Notes: generated by a model from the sequence alone, not told the origin. Shown: positions 25,589 to 34,857, numbered from the stretch's first letter. The stretch is 64,000 nucleotides of DNA from Bacillota bacterium (GCA_023418915.1 JAEZYU010000050.1:1-64000), one strand, 5' to 3'. A program made the numbers and translations.

Positions 25589-26899
25589 ATGAAGATGGCG
25601 AAGGATAGGGCAGAGAGTTTTTTGAAAAAATTCGGGATGGATGCATCCGGTATTGATCTGGATAAAAACTGCCGAATATTTAGAAATGAAATGAAAATCG
25701 GCCTTGAGGGAGGCGGTTCCCTGCTAATGATCCCGACGTACATTGGAATGGACGGGGAATTGCCGCTGATGGAGCCTGTGATTGCAATTGATGCAGGCGG
25801 CACCAATTTCAGGGTAGCGGTCATTCATTTTGATGAGAACAAAAAACTGATTATTGATGACTTTAAGAATTATCCAATGCCGGGTTCTAAGGGCGAGGTA
25901 TCAAAAGAGAAATTCTTTGAGACAATGGCGGACTATATTCAGCCAGTGCTTCACAGGAGCAACAAAATCAGCTTCTGTTTCTCATACCCGGCTGATATAA
26001 TGCCGGATAAAGACGGAAGGCTGATAAAATTCAGCAAGGAAATTAAGGTCAGAGACGTCAAGGGAGAACTTTTGGGCAAAAACCTTATGAATGTATTTGT
26101 AAAACGCGGGTTCTCCAGAGACAAGAGCATAATTGTCCTAAATGATACTGTGGCTACGCTTCTGGCCGGAAGAGCCGCTTCACCGGACAGAGTCTTTGAC
26201 GGATATATAGGCTTTATCCTTGGGACCGGAACAAACATATGCTATGCCGAAAAACGCCGTAATATCACAAAGATACCGGAGTTGGCATTGCAGGATGGAT
26301 CGATTCTGATAAATATGGAGTCAGGAGGGTATAACAAGGTACCGCAAGGGAAGATCGATGAAGAATTTGACAGCACTACTATGAATCCTGGCGATTTTAT
26401 TTTTGAAAAAACGATTTCAGGTGCATATCAGGGCGGACTGATGCTAACTGTCATAAGAAAGGCTGCGTCGGAAGGACTGTTCTCAGACGGTTTTACTGCA
26501 GAACTAAACAATGTCAGAGAGCTTGCGGCAAAGGAGATCGATGATTTCCTCTATTACCCGAAGGGCGATAATGCTCTTGCAGGATGCTGCTTAAAAGGAA
26601 GCGAAGAAGACGGTATTATTTTGTTCCATATCATGGATAATATATTTGAAAGAATAGCTAAATTCGTAGCATTCAGCCTTACTGCTGTTATTGAAAAAAC
26701 AGGCAGGGGCAATAACCCGCTGGAGCCTGTCTGTATCACAGCAGATGGCTCTACCTTCTATAAATCAAAGCTGTTTCGGAGTAAGCTCGATCATTATATC
26801 AAAGTATACACAAATGAGGTAAAAGGCATCTATTGTGAATTTGTGAAGGTAGATAACGGAACGCTGATAGGTACTGCTATCGCAGGTCTGCTGAACTGA
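25589..26899 (+). CDS. Hexokinase of the eukaryotic type
   Basis: 436 residues from ATG 25589, after TTTGGAGGTTTACC. Phosphate loop 1 is IDAGGTNFR (about 68-76), the sugar/catalytic segment is LNDTVATLLAG (D186 the expected base) and phosphate loop 2 is GTGTN (212-216). ESGGYNKVPQGKIDEEFD matches the hexokinase_2 half. It phosphorylates hexoses with ATP. This is the actin-fold family of yeast and animal hexokinases, not the ROK glucokinases usual in Firmicutes. It interrupts the common ecfT-truA order. Confidence 0.9.
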   Translation: MKMAKDRAESFLKKFGMDASGIDLDKNCRIFRNEMKIGLEGGGSLLMIPTYIGMDGELPLMEPVIAIDAGGTNFRVAVIHFDENKKLIIDDFKNYPMPGSKGEVSKEKFFETMADYIQPVLHRSNKISFCFSYPADIMPDKDGRLIKFSKEIKVRDVKGELLGKNLMNVFVKRGFSRDKSIIVLNDTVATLLAGRAASPDRVFDGYIGFILGTGTNICYAEKRRNITKIPELALQDGSILINMESGGYNKVPQGKIDEEFDSTTMNPGDFIFEKTISGAYQGGLMLTVIRKAASEGLFSDGFTAELNNVRELAAKEIDDFLYYPKGDNALAGCCLKGSEEDGIILFHIMDNIFERIAKFVAFSLTAVIEKTGRGNNPLEPVCITADGSTFYKSKLFRSKLDHYIKVYTNEVKGIYCEFVKVDNGTLIGTAIAGLLN

Positions 26900-27107
26900 T
26901 ACCGGATGATATGATGACTGTCCGCAGCAGAAGAATACACAGGCAGACCCAAGCCGAAGAGGTTGTATGAAAGAATGAAGGTATATGAACTACAAATGTT
27001 GAGGGCATAAGGCTGTCTGTATTACTATTTATGGTCAGGTGGGATCAAAGCAAAGACAGAAAGGATGTTCTGCATCCTTGGACTCGAACACAGACAGGTA
27101 AATAAGT

Positions 27108-27887
27108 ATGAAGAGAAATATCAGGCTTACAATCGAATATGACGGTACAGCGTACCATGGATGGCAACGACAGGACAACGCAGTTACAGTGCAGGATACT
27201 GTTACCGCCGCAGTCTGCAGACTCATCGGCGAAAGCTGCAACCTTACAGGTTCGAGCAGAACCGATACCGGAGTCCATGCTCTTGGATTTGTATGTAATT
27301 TTTTCACTGAGTCATCCATTCCCGCTGATAAGTTTTCATATGCACTTAATGCTCTTTTGCCTGATGACATCGTAGTAGTAAGCTCCGAAGAGGCTGCGCC
27401 GGATTTTCATTCCCGTTATAGTGCAAAAGGGAAAAAATACTGCTATCATATATATAACTCGGTCTTCCCGTCGGCGCTTCTACGTCACAGGGCTTATCAT
27501 GTTTATTACCCGCTGGATGTTGAGGCAATGAATGAGGCCTCCGGTTTTTTCAGGGGCACTCACGATTTTCTGGCTTTCAGCGCATCAGGCAGCAGTGTAA
27601 AAACTACTGTCAGAACGATCACAGAAGCAGCTGTGATCAGGATATCGCAGGCTCAGCATATTATTCATCCCGAAGGTGAACATGATGTACAACTGATTGA
27701 GTTTTCCATTACAGGCGGCGGCTTTCTCTACAACATGGTCAGAATCATGGCAGGCACCCTTGTGGAAGTCGGCTTCGGTAAGCTCAAGGCGCAGGATATT
27801 CCAGATATCATTGCCGGCCTGGACCGCAGAAGAGCTGGTAGAACGGCACCGGCTCACGGACTGTATTTGTCGGAGGTTTTCTATTAG
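27108..27887 (+). CDS. truA: tRNA pseudouridine(38-40) synthase TruA
   Basis: 259 residues. It makes pseudouridine at positions 38-40 of the anticodon arm. The catalytic Asp is D53 in SSRTDTGVHA, and the start RNIRLTIEYDGTAYHGWQRQ is diagnostic. An insertion near residue 185 (HIIHPEGEHDVQ) is longer than in many homologues. It lies 208 bases after the hexokinase gene and stands alone. Confidence 0.97.
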   Translation: MKRNIRLTIEYDGTAYHGWQRQDNAVTVQDTVTAAVCRLIGESCNLTGSSRTDTGVHALGFVCNFFTESSIPADKFSYALNALLPDDIVVVSSEEAAPDFHSRYSAKGKKYCYHIYNSVFPSALLRHRAYHVYYPLDVEAMNEASGFFRGTHDFLAFSASGSSVKTTVRTITEAAVIRISQAQHIIHPEGEHDVQLIEFSITGGGFLYNMVRIMAGTLVEVGFGKLKAQDIPDIIAGLDRRRAGRTAPAHGLYLSEVFY

Positions 27888-28114
27888 GAGAAAATGCAAT
27901 TTTTCAGGAGTATGTAACGGAGTGCTGTGTTAAATAGAAATATATACTGCACTGGCACAATTACTAATGAATAAACGATGAATAAATGAGTTTTAGAACG
28001 ATGTGTTTTTTTATTGGAGTAAGCATAAAGTAACTATATTCACTGCTCTATGCCAGAGCAGAGATAATATAGATATATACAATGTCAAACTAACCCTTTA
28101 GGGAGGTTTTACTT

Positions 28115-29452
28115 TTGAACAATACCTCTTTGCTATGGCTGCTTTTACTGCAACTAGTATTCATAAGCTTCAATGCGGTTTTTGCCTGTGCGGAAATTGC
28201 TGTAATAACAATGAATGACAACAAACTTGCGAAGCTGTCTGCTTCCGGAGATAAGCGTGCCATACGGCTTACCAGGCTAATCGGACAGCCGGCTGGTTTT
28301 CTTGCAACGATTCAGGTTGGTATTACCTTGGTAAACCTTTTGAGCAGCGCTGTCGCTACTGAAAATTTCTCTGACAGACTGGTAGAGTGGTTTTTCAGTA
28401 TAGGAGTACACATACCTGCATCATTAGTCAACATTTTATCTGTAGCTATTATTACGGTTCTACTAACTTACTTTACTGTATTACTTGGTGAGTTAATCCC
28501 AAAGAGGCTCGCTATGAAAAAGGCTGAGCAAATTGCACTCGGTATGTCAGGGGTCATCTATACTGTTTCAAGAATATTTACTCCGGCTGTTTGGATTTTC
28601 ACTATATCAACTAACGGTCTATTACGGCTTTTAGGAGTAGATCCGAATAGTGAAGATGAAGAGAATGCGGAAGAGGAAATCCGTATGATATTGGATGCGG
28701 GCAAGCAAAAAGGAACCATTCAGCCTGACGAACAGGATATGATCCACAATATATTTGAATTTGATGATACTTCTGCAGGAGAGATAATGACCCATCGTAC
28801 GGAGGTTTCTCTTTTATGGCTCGATGAAACCGACAAGCAATGGGAGCAAACTATCATTGAAAGCAGACATTCCATATATCCAATTTGCTCTGACAGTCCG
28901 GACAACATTGTCGGTGTATTGTATGCAAAGGATTATCTCAGACTTGATAATAAAGTCCGCAACGAGGTTATGAAAAAAGCTGTAAAGCCTGCATGGTTTA
29001 TCCCGGAAGCTGTTCGGGCGGATGTTCTGTTCCGCAATATGAAAAAACTCAGAAATCATTTTGCTGTGGTGGTAGATGAATATGGCGGCATGAGCGGAAT
29101 AATAACAATGAATGATTTACTGGAGGAATTGGTTGGAGACCTTGAAGATGATATTTCTGTGCCAGCAGAAACACCCCCGATTGAGCGGATCGATTCAAAA
29201 ACCTGGCGTATACGAGGAACAGCACCACTTGACGAAGTGTCTGAACAGCTTGGATTATTGCTTCCTGACGAAAGTTTCGAAACTTTTGGAGGTATGGTCT
29301 TTGGTCTGTTAGGAACTATTCCGGATGATGACAGCACACCGGAGGTGGAGGGATACGGGCTGATAATAAAGGTTACAAAGATCAGGGATCACAGACTTGA
29401 AAGCTCGGTGGTATGCCTTTCGGATACTGATCCGGCTGAAATCAGTGAATAA
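28115..29452 (+). CDS. CNNM/CBS-domain transporter (CorC/HlyC family)
   Basis: 445 residues from a TTG, after TTAGGGAGGTTTTACT. DUF21/CNNM membrane domain with about four helices (residues 1-190), a CBS pair (about 205-325, with MTHRTEVSLLW and ILPAEAV-like FIPEAVRADVLF) and a C-terminal CorC_HlyC domain (about 345-430). The family is linked to magnesium or cobalt efflux and resistance. The name hemolysin is historical. Confidence 0.92.
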   Translation: MNNTSLLWLLLLQLVFISFNAVFACAEIAVITMNDNKLAKLSASGDKRAIRLTRLIGQPAGFLATIQVGITLVNLLSSAVATENFSDRLVEWFFSIGVHIPASLVNILSVAIITVLLTYFTVLLGELIPKRLAMKKAEQIALGMSGVIYTVSRIFTPAVWIFTISTNGLLRLLGVDPNSEDEENAEEEIRMILDAGKQKGTIQPDEQDMIHNIFEFDDTSAGEIMTHRTEVSLLWLDETDKQWEQTIIESRHSIYPICSDSPDNIVGVLYAKDYLRLDNKVRNEVMKKAVKPAWFIPEAVRADVLFRNMKKLRNHFAVVVDEYGGMSGIITMNDLLEELVGDLEDDISVPAETPPIERIDSKTWRIRGTAPLDEVSEQLGLLLPDESFETFGGMVFGLLGTIPDDDSTPEVEGYGLIIKVTKIRDHRLESSVVCLSDTDPAEISE

Positions 29453-29633
29453 TTGTGATGTAATAATAATTTCCCGTAAAGCTTGAAGCTCAGAAATAGC
29501 TGTTTTGGTATATGCATAGACTGTATATTCATTAAAAAAGTGAAATGACGAGCGATTATAGAGGAGATACGGGTATATTAAGGCAATAAAATAGAGATAA
29601 TGAGAGATAAATTAAAATTATCGATATTTATAC

Positions 29634-29663
29634 TTGACACGTCAGGCGGACCTGTATTATTAT
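29634..29663 (+). promoter_or_regulatory. Promoter for rplM-rpsI
   Basis: A perfect TTGACA (29634-29639), an 18-base spacer and TATTAT (29658-29663). It lies directly upstream of the L13 leader. Confidence 0.75.
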
Positions 29664-29669
29664 ATTAAA

Positions 29670-29745
29670 GTGCCTAAAAGACCGGCCCATTTAGAGCTGT
29701 GTTCAAGGCCGGTTTAAAGTATATATGCGAAGTAATTGAGGAGGA
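29670..29745 (+). promoter_or_regulatory. L13 ribosomal leader RNA
   Basis: ACCGGCC (29681-29687) pairs with GGCCGGT (29707-29713) around AGAGCTGTGTTCAA. The element lies between a strong promoter and the rplM ribosome binding site. Its position and core fit the Firmicutes L13 leader, which is thought to bind L13 and control rplM-rpsI. Confidence 0.7.
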
Positions 29746-29755
29746 AAGGTATTTC

Positions 29756-30190
29756 ATGAAGACTTTTATGGCAAAAGCCGAAGAAGTTAAAAGAAAATGG
29801 TATGTAGTCGATGCCGACGGCAAGCCGCTGGGAAGACTTGCGAGCGAAGTTGCTAGCGTATTGAGAGGAAAAAACAAGCCTATATATACGCCTCATGTCG
29901 ATACAGGAGACCATGTGATCGTAATCAATGCAGAGAAGGTTGTTCTGACCGGAAACAAGCTGGACGGTAAGATTTACAGACATCATTCCGGCTGGCCGGG
30001 CGGAATGAAAGAGATGAAGTACAGGCATCTTATGGCAAAATCACCTGAAAGGGTGATAGAGCTTGCAGTAAAGGGTATGCTCCCCCACAACAGCCTTGGA
30101 CGTGCAATGTTCAGAAAGCTCAAGGTTTACAAGGGCGCAGAACATGAGCATCAGGCGCAGAAGCCGGAAGTTCTGGAAATCAATGTTTAA
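29756..30190 (+). CDS. rplM: 50S ribosomal protein L13
   Basis: 144 residues from ATG 29756, after GAGGAGGAAAGGTATTTC. An in-frame extension over the leader is rejected. It starts MKTFMAKAEEVKRKWYVVDA, with YTPHVDTGDHVIVINA and AVKGMLPHNSLGR. L13 is an early 50S assembly protein. Operon with rpsI, 21 bases apart. Confidence 0.98.
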   Translation: MKTFMAKAEEVKRKWYVVDADGKPLGRLASEVASVLRGKNKPIYTPHVDTGDHVIVINAEKVVLTGNKLDGKIYRHHSGWPGGMKEMKYRHLMAKSPERVIELAVKGMLPHNSLGRAMFRKLKVYKGAEHEHQAQKPEVLEINV

Positions 30191-30211
30191 TGAGGAGGGA
30201 GGAGTATAGCG

Positions 30212-30607
30212 ATGGCAGCAAAAATACAGTATTACGGAACAGGAAGAAGAAAGAAATCAATAGCCAGAGTCAGGCTAGTACCTGGAGACGGCAAAATAAT
30301 GATAAATGAAAGATCAATTGATGATTATTTTGGACTTGAGACCCTAAAGGTTATTGTAAAGCAGCCTTTAACACTTACAGAGACATTGTCCAAATTCGAT
30401 GTATTGTGCAAGGTCATCGGCGGCGGCTTCACAGGCCAGGCCGGTGCAATAAGACACGGTATCGCAAGAGCGTTGCTCAAGGCCGACGAAGAATTCAGGC
30501 CGGCATTGAAGAAGGCTGGTTTCCTTACAAGGGATCCAAGAATGAAGGAAAGAAAGAAATATGGACTCAAAAAGGCAAGAAGAGCACCTCAGTTCAGCAA
30601 GAGGTAA
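30212..30607 (+). CDS. rpsI: 30S ribosomal protein S9
   Basis: 131 residues, with YYGTGRRKKSIARVRLVPG and the tRNA-contacting tail KARRAPQFSKR. S9 reaches the P site with its C-terminal Arg-rich end. A terminator follows 22 bases later. Confidence 0.98.
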   Translation: MAAKIQYYGTGRRKKSIARVRLVPGDGKIMINERSIDDYFGLETLKVIVKQPLTLTETLSKFDVLCKVIGGGFTGQAGAIRHGIARALLKADEEFRPALKKAGFLTRDPRMKERKKYGLKKARRAPQFSKR

Positions 30608-30629
30608 TCGGAACATATTGCAAATTGAA

Positions 30630-30656
30630 AGGGCTGCAGCAATGCGGCTCTTTTTT
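30630..30656 (+). terminator. Terminator after rpsI
   Basis: AGGGCTGC pairs with GCGGCTCT (two G-U pairs) around a short loop, followed by TTTTTT. Ends the rplM-rpsI unit. Confidence 0.85.
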
Positions 30657-30809
30657 ATTGTTGTGGCGCCTGACAGGCGCACGTTCCAATCGGCTACAGT
30701 GCCAATTTAAATACATTATATGAGATTTTCAAAAATTTGAGGGTGATAGTGATTGCTTGCACGTCAGTTGTATTGATTTTGATAAAAATCTATGCAGCTT
30801 AATTTATGT

Positions 30810-30926
30810 GGACAAAAATTCAGGTATAGGACAATTTGTGCGGTGAAAATTGGGTGTTTCATGTGATAATAGCGCCACTTACAAGATTATGTAAACAAAA
30901 AGTGTCCTATACTTGAAATTTTGTCC
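30810..30926. repeat. 117-bp inverted-repeat element
   Basis: A 24-bp left arm (30810-30833, GGACAAAAATTCAGG...) matches the complement of the right arm (30903-30926, ...CTTGAAATTTTGTCC) at 22 of 24 positions. No open frame lies inside. It looks like a MITE or solo ends of an insertion sequence. It stands in a 770-base gene-free spacer. Confidence 0.7.
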
Positions 30927-31090
30927 ATTGAGTTGGCTGAATGTGGAATAAATCTAATTCTTGTTTACATAAATGTGCAAATGCGTACGTTATCTAAGCT
31001 AATAGATCGAACATGAGATGGTAGAATGGCACTACCTATGGTCTCATTAATAAAAGCAGGTCTTAAAAAGCAGGTCTGAAATGGAGTAAC

Positions 31091-31142
31091 AGGAGAGTTA
31101 TCTCCTCTGCCGGAGGTAAAACCGCCGGATTTCCGCAAGGAA
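31091..31142 (+). other. Three consecutive compact hairpins
   Basis: AGGAGA/TCTCCT (loop GTTA), then CCGG-GGT/ACC-CCGG with single-base bulges, then TTCC/GGAA (loop GCAA, a GNRA tetraloop) follow each other in 52 bases. The density of tight stem-loops suggests a functional RNA or a palindromic repeat. I match it to no known riboswitch. Confidence 0.4.
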
Positions 31143-31154
31143 GCTCCTCAGTCC

Positions 31155-31220
31155 ATTGAAGTGAGGATGTCGCACGATTGAAGTGAGGATGTCGCACGAT
31201 TGAGGTGAGGATGTCGCACG
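31155..31220. repeat. 22-bp tandem repeat, three copies
   Basis: Three copies of a 22-bp unit (core GAAGTGAGGATGTCGCACG) at 31155, 31177 and 31199, with one base change (GAAG to GAGG) in the third. It lies 210 bases upstream of the amidohydrolase gene. Function unknown. Confidence 0.85.
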
Positions 31221-31428
31221 ATATCTTCATGACTAGGCCATGTTGTCACATTGTTGATTATTTTAAAATATGAAAAACAGTGATATTATATTAGGGAGTG
31301 TTACGGAAAGCTTTATTGTGAATTTGAGGCCGCAGTTGCGTATACGCTGTGACTTCAGCCGAGTATCACGAAATTGAGTATGATGTACCAATAATACAAG
31401 CTAAAAGCATACAACAGGAGGTCAGAAA

Positions 31429-32607
31429 ATGCTGCTTATTAAAAATGCAAGGCTGATTACCATGACAGGTGTTGACTATAGAAACGGATACATTGCAGCC
31501 GAAGGGGGCAAAATAACAGCGCTGGGAGATGATGGTCAGGAGCTGGCGAAGCTTGAAACAAGCTGTTCAGAGGTGATTGATGCAAAAGGTTGTTATGTAA
31601 TGCCTGGATTTGTTGACGCACACTGTCATGTTGGCATGTGGGAGGATTCCGTCGGTTTTGAAGGAGATGACGGCAATGAGATGTCGGATCCTGTTATGCC
31701 GCATCTGCGTGCAATAGATGCGATCTATCATGCAGACAGATCATTTATTGAGGCGAGGGAGAGTGGCGTAACAACTGTTGTGACGGGACCCGGCAGCGCA
31801 AACGTGATCGGTGGGCAGTTTGCGGCACTAAAGACGTACGGCCGAAGAGTTGAAGATATGGTGATAAAGGAACCTGTGGCCATGAAGGTCGCATTCGGAG
31901 AGAATCCGAAAACCGTATATCATGAAAAAAGGCAGGCTCCCATGACAAGGATGGCTACGGCTGCGCTGCTGAGAGAGAATCTTATGAAGGCTTCGGAATA
32001 CAAGAAGATGCTCGAAGACTATAAGCGCGACAGTGAAAATTTTGATAAGCCTGATTATGATATGAAAATGGAAGCTCTACTGAAAGTACTCAATGGTGAA
32101 ATCCCCCTCAAAGCGCATGCGCACAGGGCTGACGATATACTTACGGCTATCAGGATCGCTAAGGAATTCGGTCTGAGGATCACAATCGAGCACTGCACTG
32201 AGGGGCATCTTATTACAGAAATACTGCGAGATGAGAATGTAAGTGTGATCACAGGACCATTCCTTACTGACAGGTCGAAAATAGAGCTGAGGAACCAGAG
32301 TGTTAAGGCGCCTGGAATACTCTCAGGTGCGGGAATAAAAACAGCCATTATGACAGACCACCCATGCACACCGGTTCAGTATCTGTCTCTATGCGCCGCT
32401 GTCGCTGTAAAAGAGGGAATGGATGATACCGAGGCACTCAGGGCGATCACAATAAATGCAGCTGAAATAGCAGGAATAGACGACCGTGTCGGAAGCCTGG
32501 CAATAGGCAAGGATGCGGATATCATAATAATGGACGGGCACCCGATGGAGCTCAGGTCCAAGGTATTATATACGATTATCAATGGTCAGGTGGTAAAGGG
32601 AATATGA
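31429..32607 (+). CDS. Metal-dependent amidohydrolase
   Basis: 392 residues after AACAGGAGGTCAGAAA. The amidohydrolase metal motif DAHCHVG (H65, H67), further ligand segments KAHAHRADD and IEHCTEG, and MTDHP (catalytic Asp) are present. It is closest in feel to COG1228 imidazolonepropionase-like hydrolases, but the substrate cannot be told. Its stop overlaps tsaE, so it is part of the tsaE-tsaB-rimI transcription unit. Confidence 0.85.
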   Translation: MLLIKNARLITMTGVDYRNGYIAAEGGKITALGDDGQELAKLETSCSEVIDAKGCYVMPGFVDAHCHVGMWEDSVGFEGDDGNEMSDPVMPHLRAIDAIYHADRSFIEARESGVTTVVTGPGSANVIGGQFAALKTYGRRVEDMVIKEPVAMKVAFGENPKTVYHEKRQAPMTRMATAALLRENLMKASEYKKMLEDYKRDSENFDKPDYDMKMEALLKVLNGEIPLKAHAHRADDILTAIRIAKEFGLRITIEHCTEGHLITEILRDENVSVITGPFLTDRSKIELRNQSVKAPGILSGAGIKTAIMTDHPCTPVQYLSLCAAVAVKEGMDDTEALRAITINAAEIAGIDDRVGSLAIGKDADIIIMDGHPMELRSKVLYTIINGQVVKGI

Positions 32608-33083
32608 GAAAATACCACGTCCATTCTGTTGCGGAAACGGCTGAATTGGGACGCAAGCTTGGCAGCCTGCTGCAAAAAGGAGACACCATATGTCTTATTG
32701 GTGATCTCGGCACAGGCAAGACAGCCTTTACCGGCGGTATAGCAAAGGGTCTGGGTGTCGGTGGGTACATTACCAGCCCTACATTCACCATTATCAATGA
32801 ATACGAAGGAAGGCTTCCGCTGTACCATTTTGATGTATACAGGATCGGTGATGCGCAGGAGATGTTCGAAACCGGTTATTATGAATATATCGAAGGTGAC
32901 GGAGTGACAGTCATAGAATGGGCGGATATCATAAGAGAAATACTTCCCTCGGACCGTATCGAGATAAATATAGATAAAGTTGATTATGCAGACACTGACA
33001 GCAGAACGGTAACCATGGAATTTATAGGAGACAAATCAGCAGATTATGAAAGGAGGCTCGAGGATGAGAGCACTCGCAGTTGA
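32604..33083 (+). CDS. tsaE: tRNA t6A synthesis ATPase TsaE
   Basis: 159 residues. P-loop GDLGTGKT (33-40), then SPTFTIINEYEG and the conserved EWAD near residue 110. It works with TsaB and TsaD to put threonylcarbamoyl on A37 of ANN-reading tRNAs. It overlaps the gene before it by 4 bases and tsaB by 20 bases. TsaD lies 19 kb downstream. Confidence 0.95.
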   Translation: MRKYHVHSVAETAELGRKLGSLLQKGDTICLIGDLGTGKTAFTGGIAKGLGVGGYITSPTFTIINEYEGRLPLYHFDVYRIGDAQEMFETGYYEYIEGDGVTVIEWADIIREILPSDRIEINIDKVDYADTDSRTVTMEFIGDKSADYERRLEDESTRS

Positions 33084-33810
33084 TACTTCCACTGCAACGG
33101 CAGGGATAGCGGTAGTTGACGACGAAAGGGGCTTGCTGGCTGAATTTCTGATGAAGGATCAAAAAACGCATTCACAAAAGCTGATCCCAATGCTGAAGGA
33201 GCTGCTGGACAGCCTCAGCCTGGCTCCCGGTGATATAGATATTTATGCTGCTGTGACCGGCCCGGGTTCATTTACAGGACTGAGAATCGGTGTAACAACG
33301 GTCAAGGCGATGGCATACGCACTTGGAAAGCCTGTTGCCGGGGTACCGTCACTGGATGCGCTCGCCAATGCAGCTGTTGCTTATGAAGATACGCTGGTAT
33401 GTCCTATTATGGATGCACGGAACAATCAAGTCTATACTGCCCTATACAAGCCTCAGAACGGTCTTATGAACAATCTGTCAGGTTATATGGGGCTGCATGT
33501 TTCAGAACTGGTGAAGCAACTCGAAGAAAAATACGGAAATGCAAGGGTTCTGTTCACAGGTGATGGAGTACTGCTGCATAGAGATTTTTTGAAGATAGAG
33601 CTGAATGACCGGTGTTATTTCATGCCCGATTTCACACTTCAGCAGATGGCAGCTTCTGCAGCTCACCTGGCACTTTGCAGTTTGGCCAGAGATGAAAGCA
33701 TTGATTATCAGGAGTTGATGCCCTTATATTTGAGGCCATCACAGGCTGAAAGAGAGTATGAGAGAAAGAAAGCCGAACAGTCTGAGAACATAAAAGGATC
33801 TGATGATTGA
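33064..33810 (+). CDS. tsaB: tRNA t6A synthesis protein TsaB
   Basis: 248 residues from ATG 33064, after AAAGGAGGCTCGAGG; an upstream in-frame ATG lies ahead of that site. ASKHA-fold start RALAVDTSTATAGIAVVDD and the typical AVTGPGSFTGLRIGVTTVKA. It is the scaffold dimer partner of TsaD. Its end overlaps rimI by 8 bases. Confidence 0.96.
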   Translation: MRALAVDTSTATAGIAVVDDERGLLAEFLMKDQKTHSQKLIPMLKELLDSLSLAPGDIDIYAAVTGPGSFTGLRIGVTTVKAMAYALGKPVAGVPSLDALANAAVAYEDTLVCPIMDARNNQVYTALYKPQNGLMNNLSGYMGLHVSELVKQLEEKYGNARVLFTGDGVLLHRDFLKIELNDRCYFMPDFTLQQMAASAAHLALCSLARDESIDYQELMPLYLRPSQAEREYERKKAEQSENIKGSDD

Positions 33811-34333
33811 GATTATGCAGGAGAATCGCAAGCAGTTTGAAAATAGTCGGCTAGCATGTCGGAGGATGTCGGACAGAATGATAAAAAGCTTTAAAATCGT
33901 CGAGGCATGTAAAGAACACATAGAAGATATAATCGAGGTGGAGAACCTGAGCTTTAAAATTCCTTGGTCCAGGCAATCCATCATGGACGAGTTTATACAT
34001 AATGAAGCGGCTGTCTACTTTTGTGCATTGTCAGACAGCAAGGCAATCGGCTATGCAGGCATGTGGCAGATATGCGATGAAGGACATATAACCAATATAG
34101 CAGTCCATCCGGAGTTCAGGCGCAGCGGCGTTGGCAGCTTGCTGATAGAGTCACTGCTTGAAGAGGCGGGAAAGAGAAGTTTGACTGCACTCACACTGGA
34201 AGTAAGAAAAAGCAATTTTAGCGCACAGTCTATATACCGTAAATACGGGTTCAAAGAAGGCGGCCTGAGGAAGGCTTATTATGCTGACAACAATGAGGAT
34301 GCACTGATCATGTGGAAGCGGCTGGATGGTTGA
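33803..34333 (+). CDS. rimI: Ribosomal-protein-alanine N-acetyltransferase RimI
   Basis: 176 residues from ATG 33803. A start at ATG 33878 (MIKSFKIVEACKEH) after CGGAGG would give 151 residues, closer to the family norm, so the first 25 residues are doubtful. GNAT fold with the acetyl-CoA loop RRSGVG after NIAVHPEF, and YRKYGFKEGGLRKAYY. It acetylates the N-terminus of S18 in E. coli. The tsaE-tsaB-rimI order is conserved widely. Confidence 0.9.
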   Translation: MIEIMQENRKQFENSRLACRRMSDRMIKSFKIVEACKEHIEDIIEVENLSFKIPWSRQSIMDEFIHNEAAVYFCALSDSKAIGYAGMWQICDEGHITNIAVHPEFRRSGVGSLLIESLLEEAGKRSLTALTLEVRKSNFSAQSIYRKYGFKEGGLRKAYYADNNEDALIMWKRLDG

Positions 34334-34410
34334 TATGCGTGAGCAGGCAGATGATATAACAAGGTGTGTAATGCCATACAGCGCTGTTTGATAAGTGCAT
34401 TGTTTCATTT

Positions 34411-34473
34411 CACAGCCGATGACATATGAGTTTTGTCCAAGGATATGATGAAAAACTCGGGATGACGGCTGTG
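34411..34473. terminator. Bidirectional terminator between convergent genes
   Basis: CACAGCCG (34411-34418) pairs with CGGCTGTG (34466-34473), and GAGTTTT with AAAACTC inside. It lies between the ends of rimI and the minus-strand DUF192 gene, and the A/T tracts serve both directions. Confidence 0.6.
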
Positions 34474-34482
34474 TCATATGAA

Positions 34483-34830
34483 TCAGGAATTTTGGATTTC
34501 TATGAAATCGCCTGTTTCAGTGCCTGTCGCAGATACGGTTCCAGAAGGCAGTTCCAATACGCTTCGTGAGTTTTTTACTACTTTCGATATTCTCCACGGT
34601 TTGATATTTTCTTCTATGTGGATGATCGTATTGCTGGGATCAATAAAGACGGCATCTATAGGGAATCTCATAAAAAACATGTGTATGGAGCTGCAGGGCG
34701 TTAGCAGCAGACCACAGCCGCACCGCAGCTCCTTTCTAAGCTGAAGGCCTTTAAATCTGGAAATGAATGTTGCGGCCATCTCACATTTGTCTGCAAGTAC
34801 TGTTTTGCGTGTAGCATTCACTATAACCAT
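34483..34830 (-). CDS. DUF192 family protein
   Basis: 115 residues from the ATG at 34830, 7 bases after GGAGG on the minus strand; an upstream ATG in the same frame is not supported. Typical DUF192 segments are ISRFKGLQLRKEL, SSIHMFFMRFPIDAVFID and VLELPSGTV. The family is small, usually secreted or cytosolic, with no known function. No signal peptide is seen with this start. Confidence 0.85.
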   Translation of the reverse strand: MVIVNATRKTVLADKCEMAATFISRFKGLQLRKELRCGCGLLLTPCSSIHMFFMRFPIDAVFIDPSNTIIHIEENIKPWRISKVVKNSRSVLELPSGTVSATGTETGDFIEIQNS

Positions 34831-34857
34831 AACTATACCTCCATAAAAAGGGGGGTA

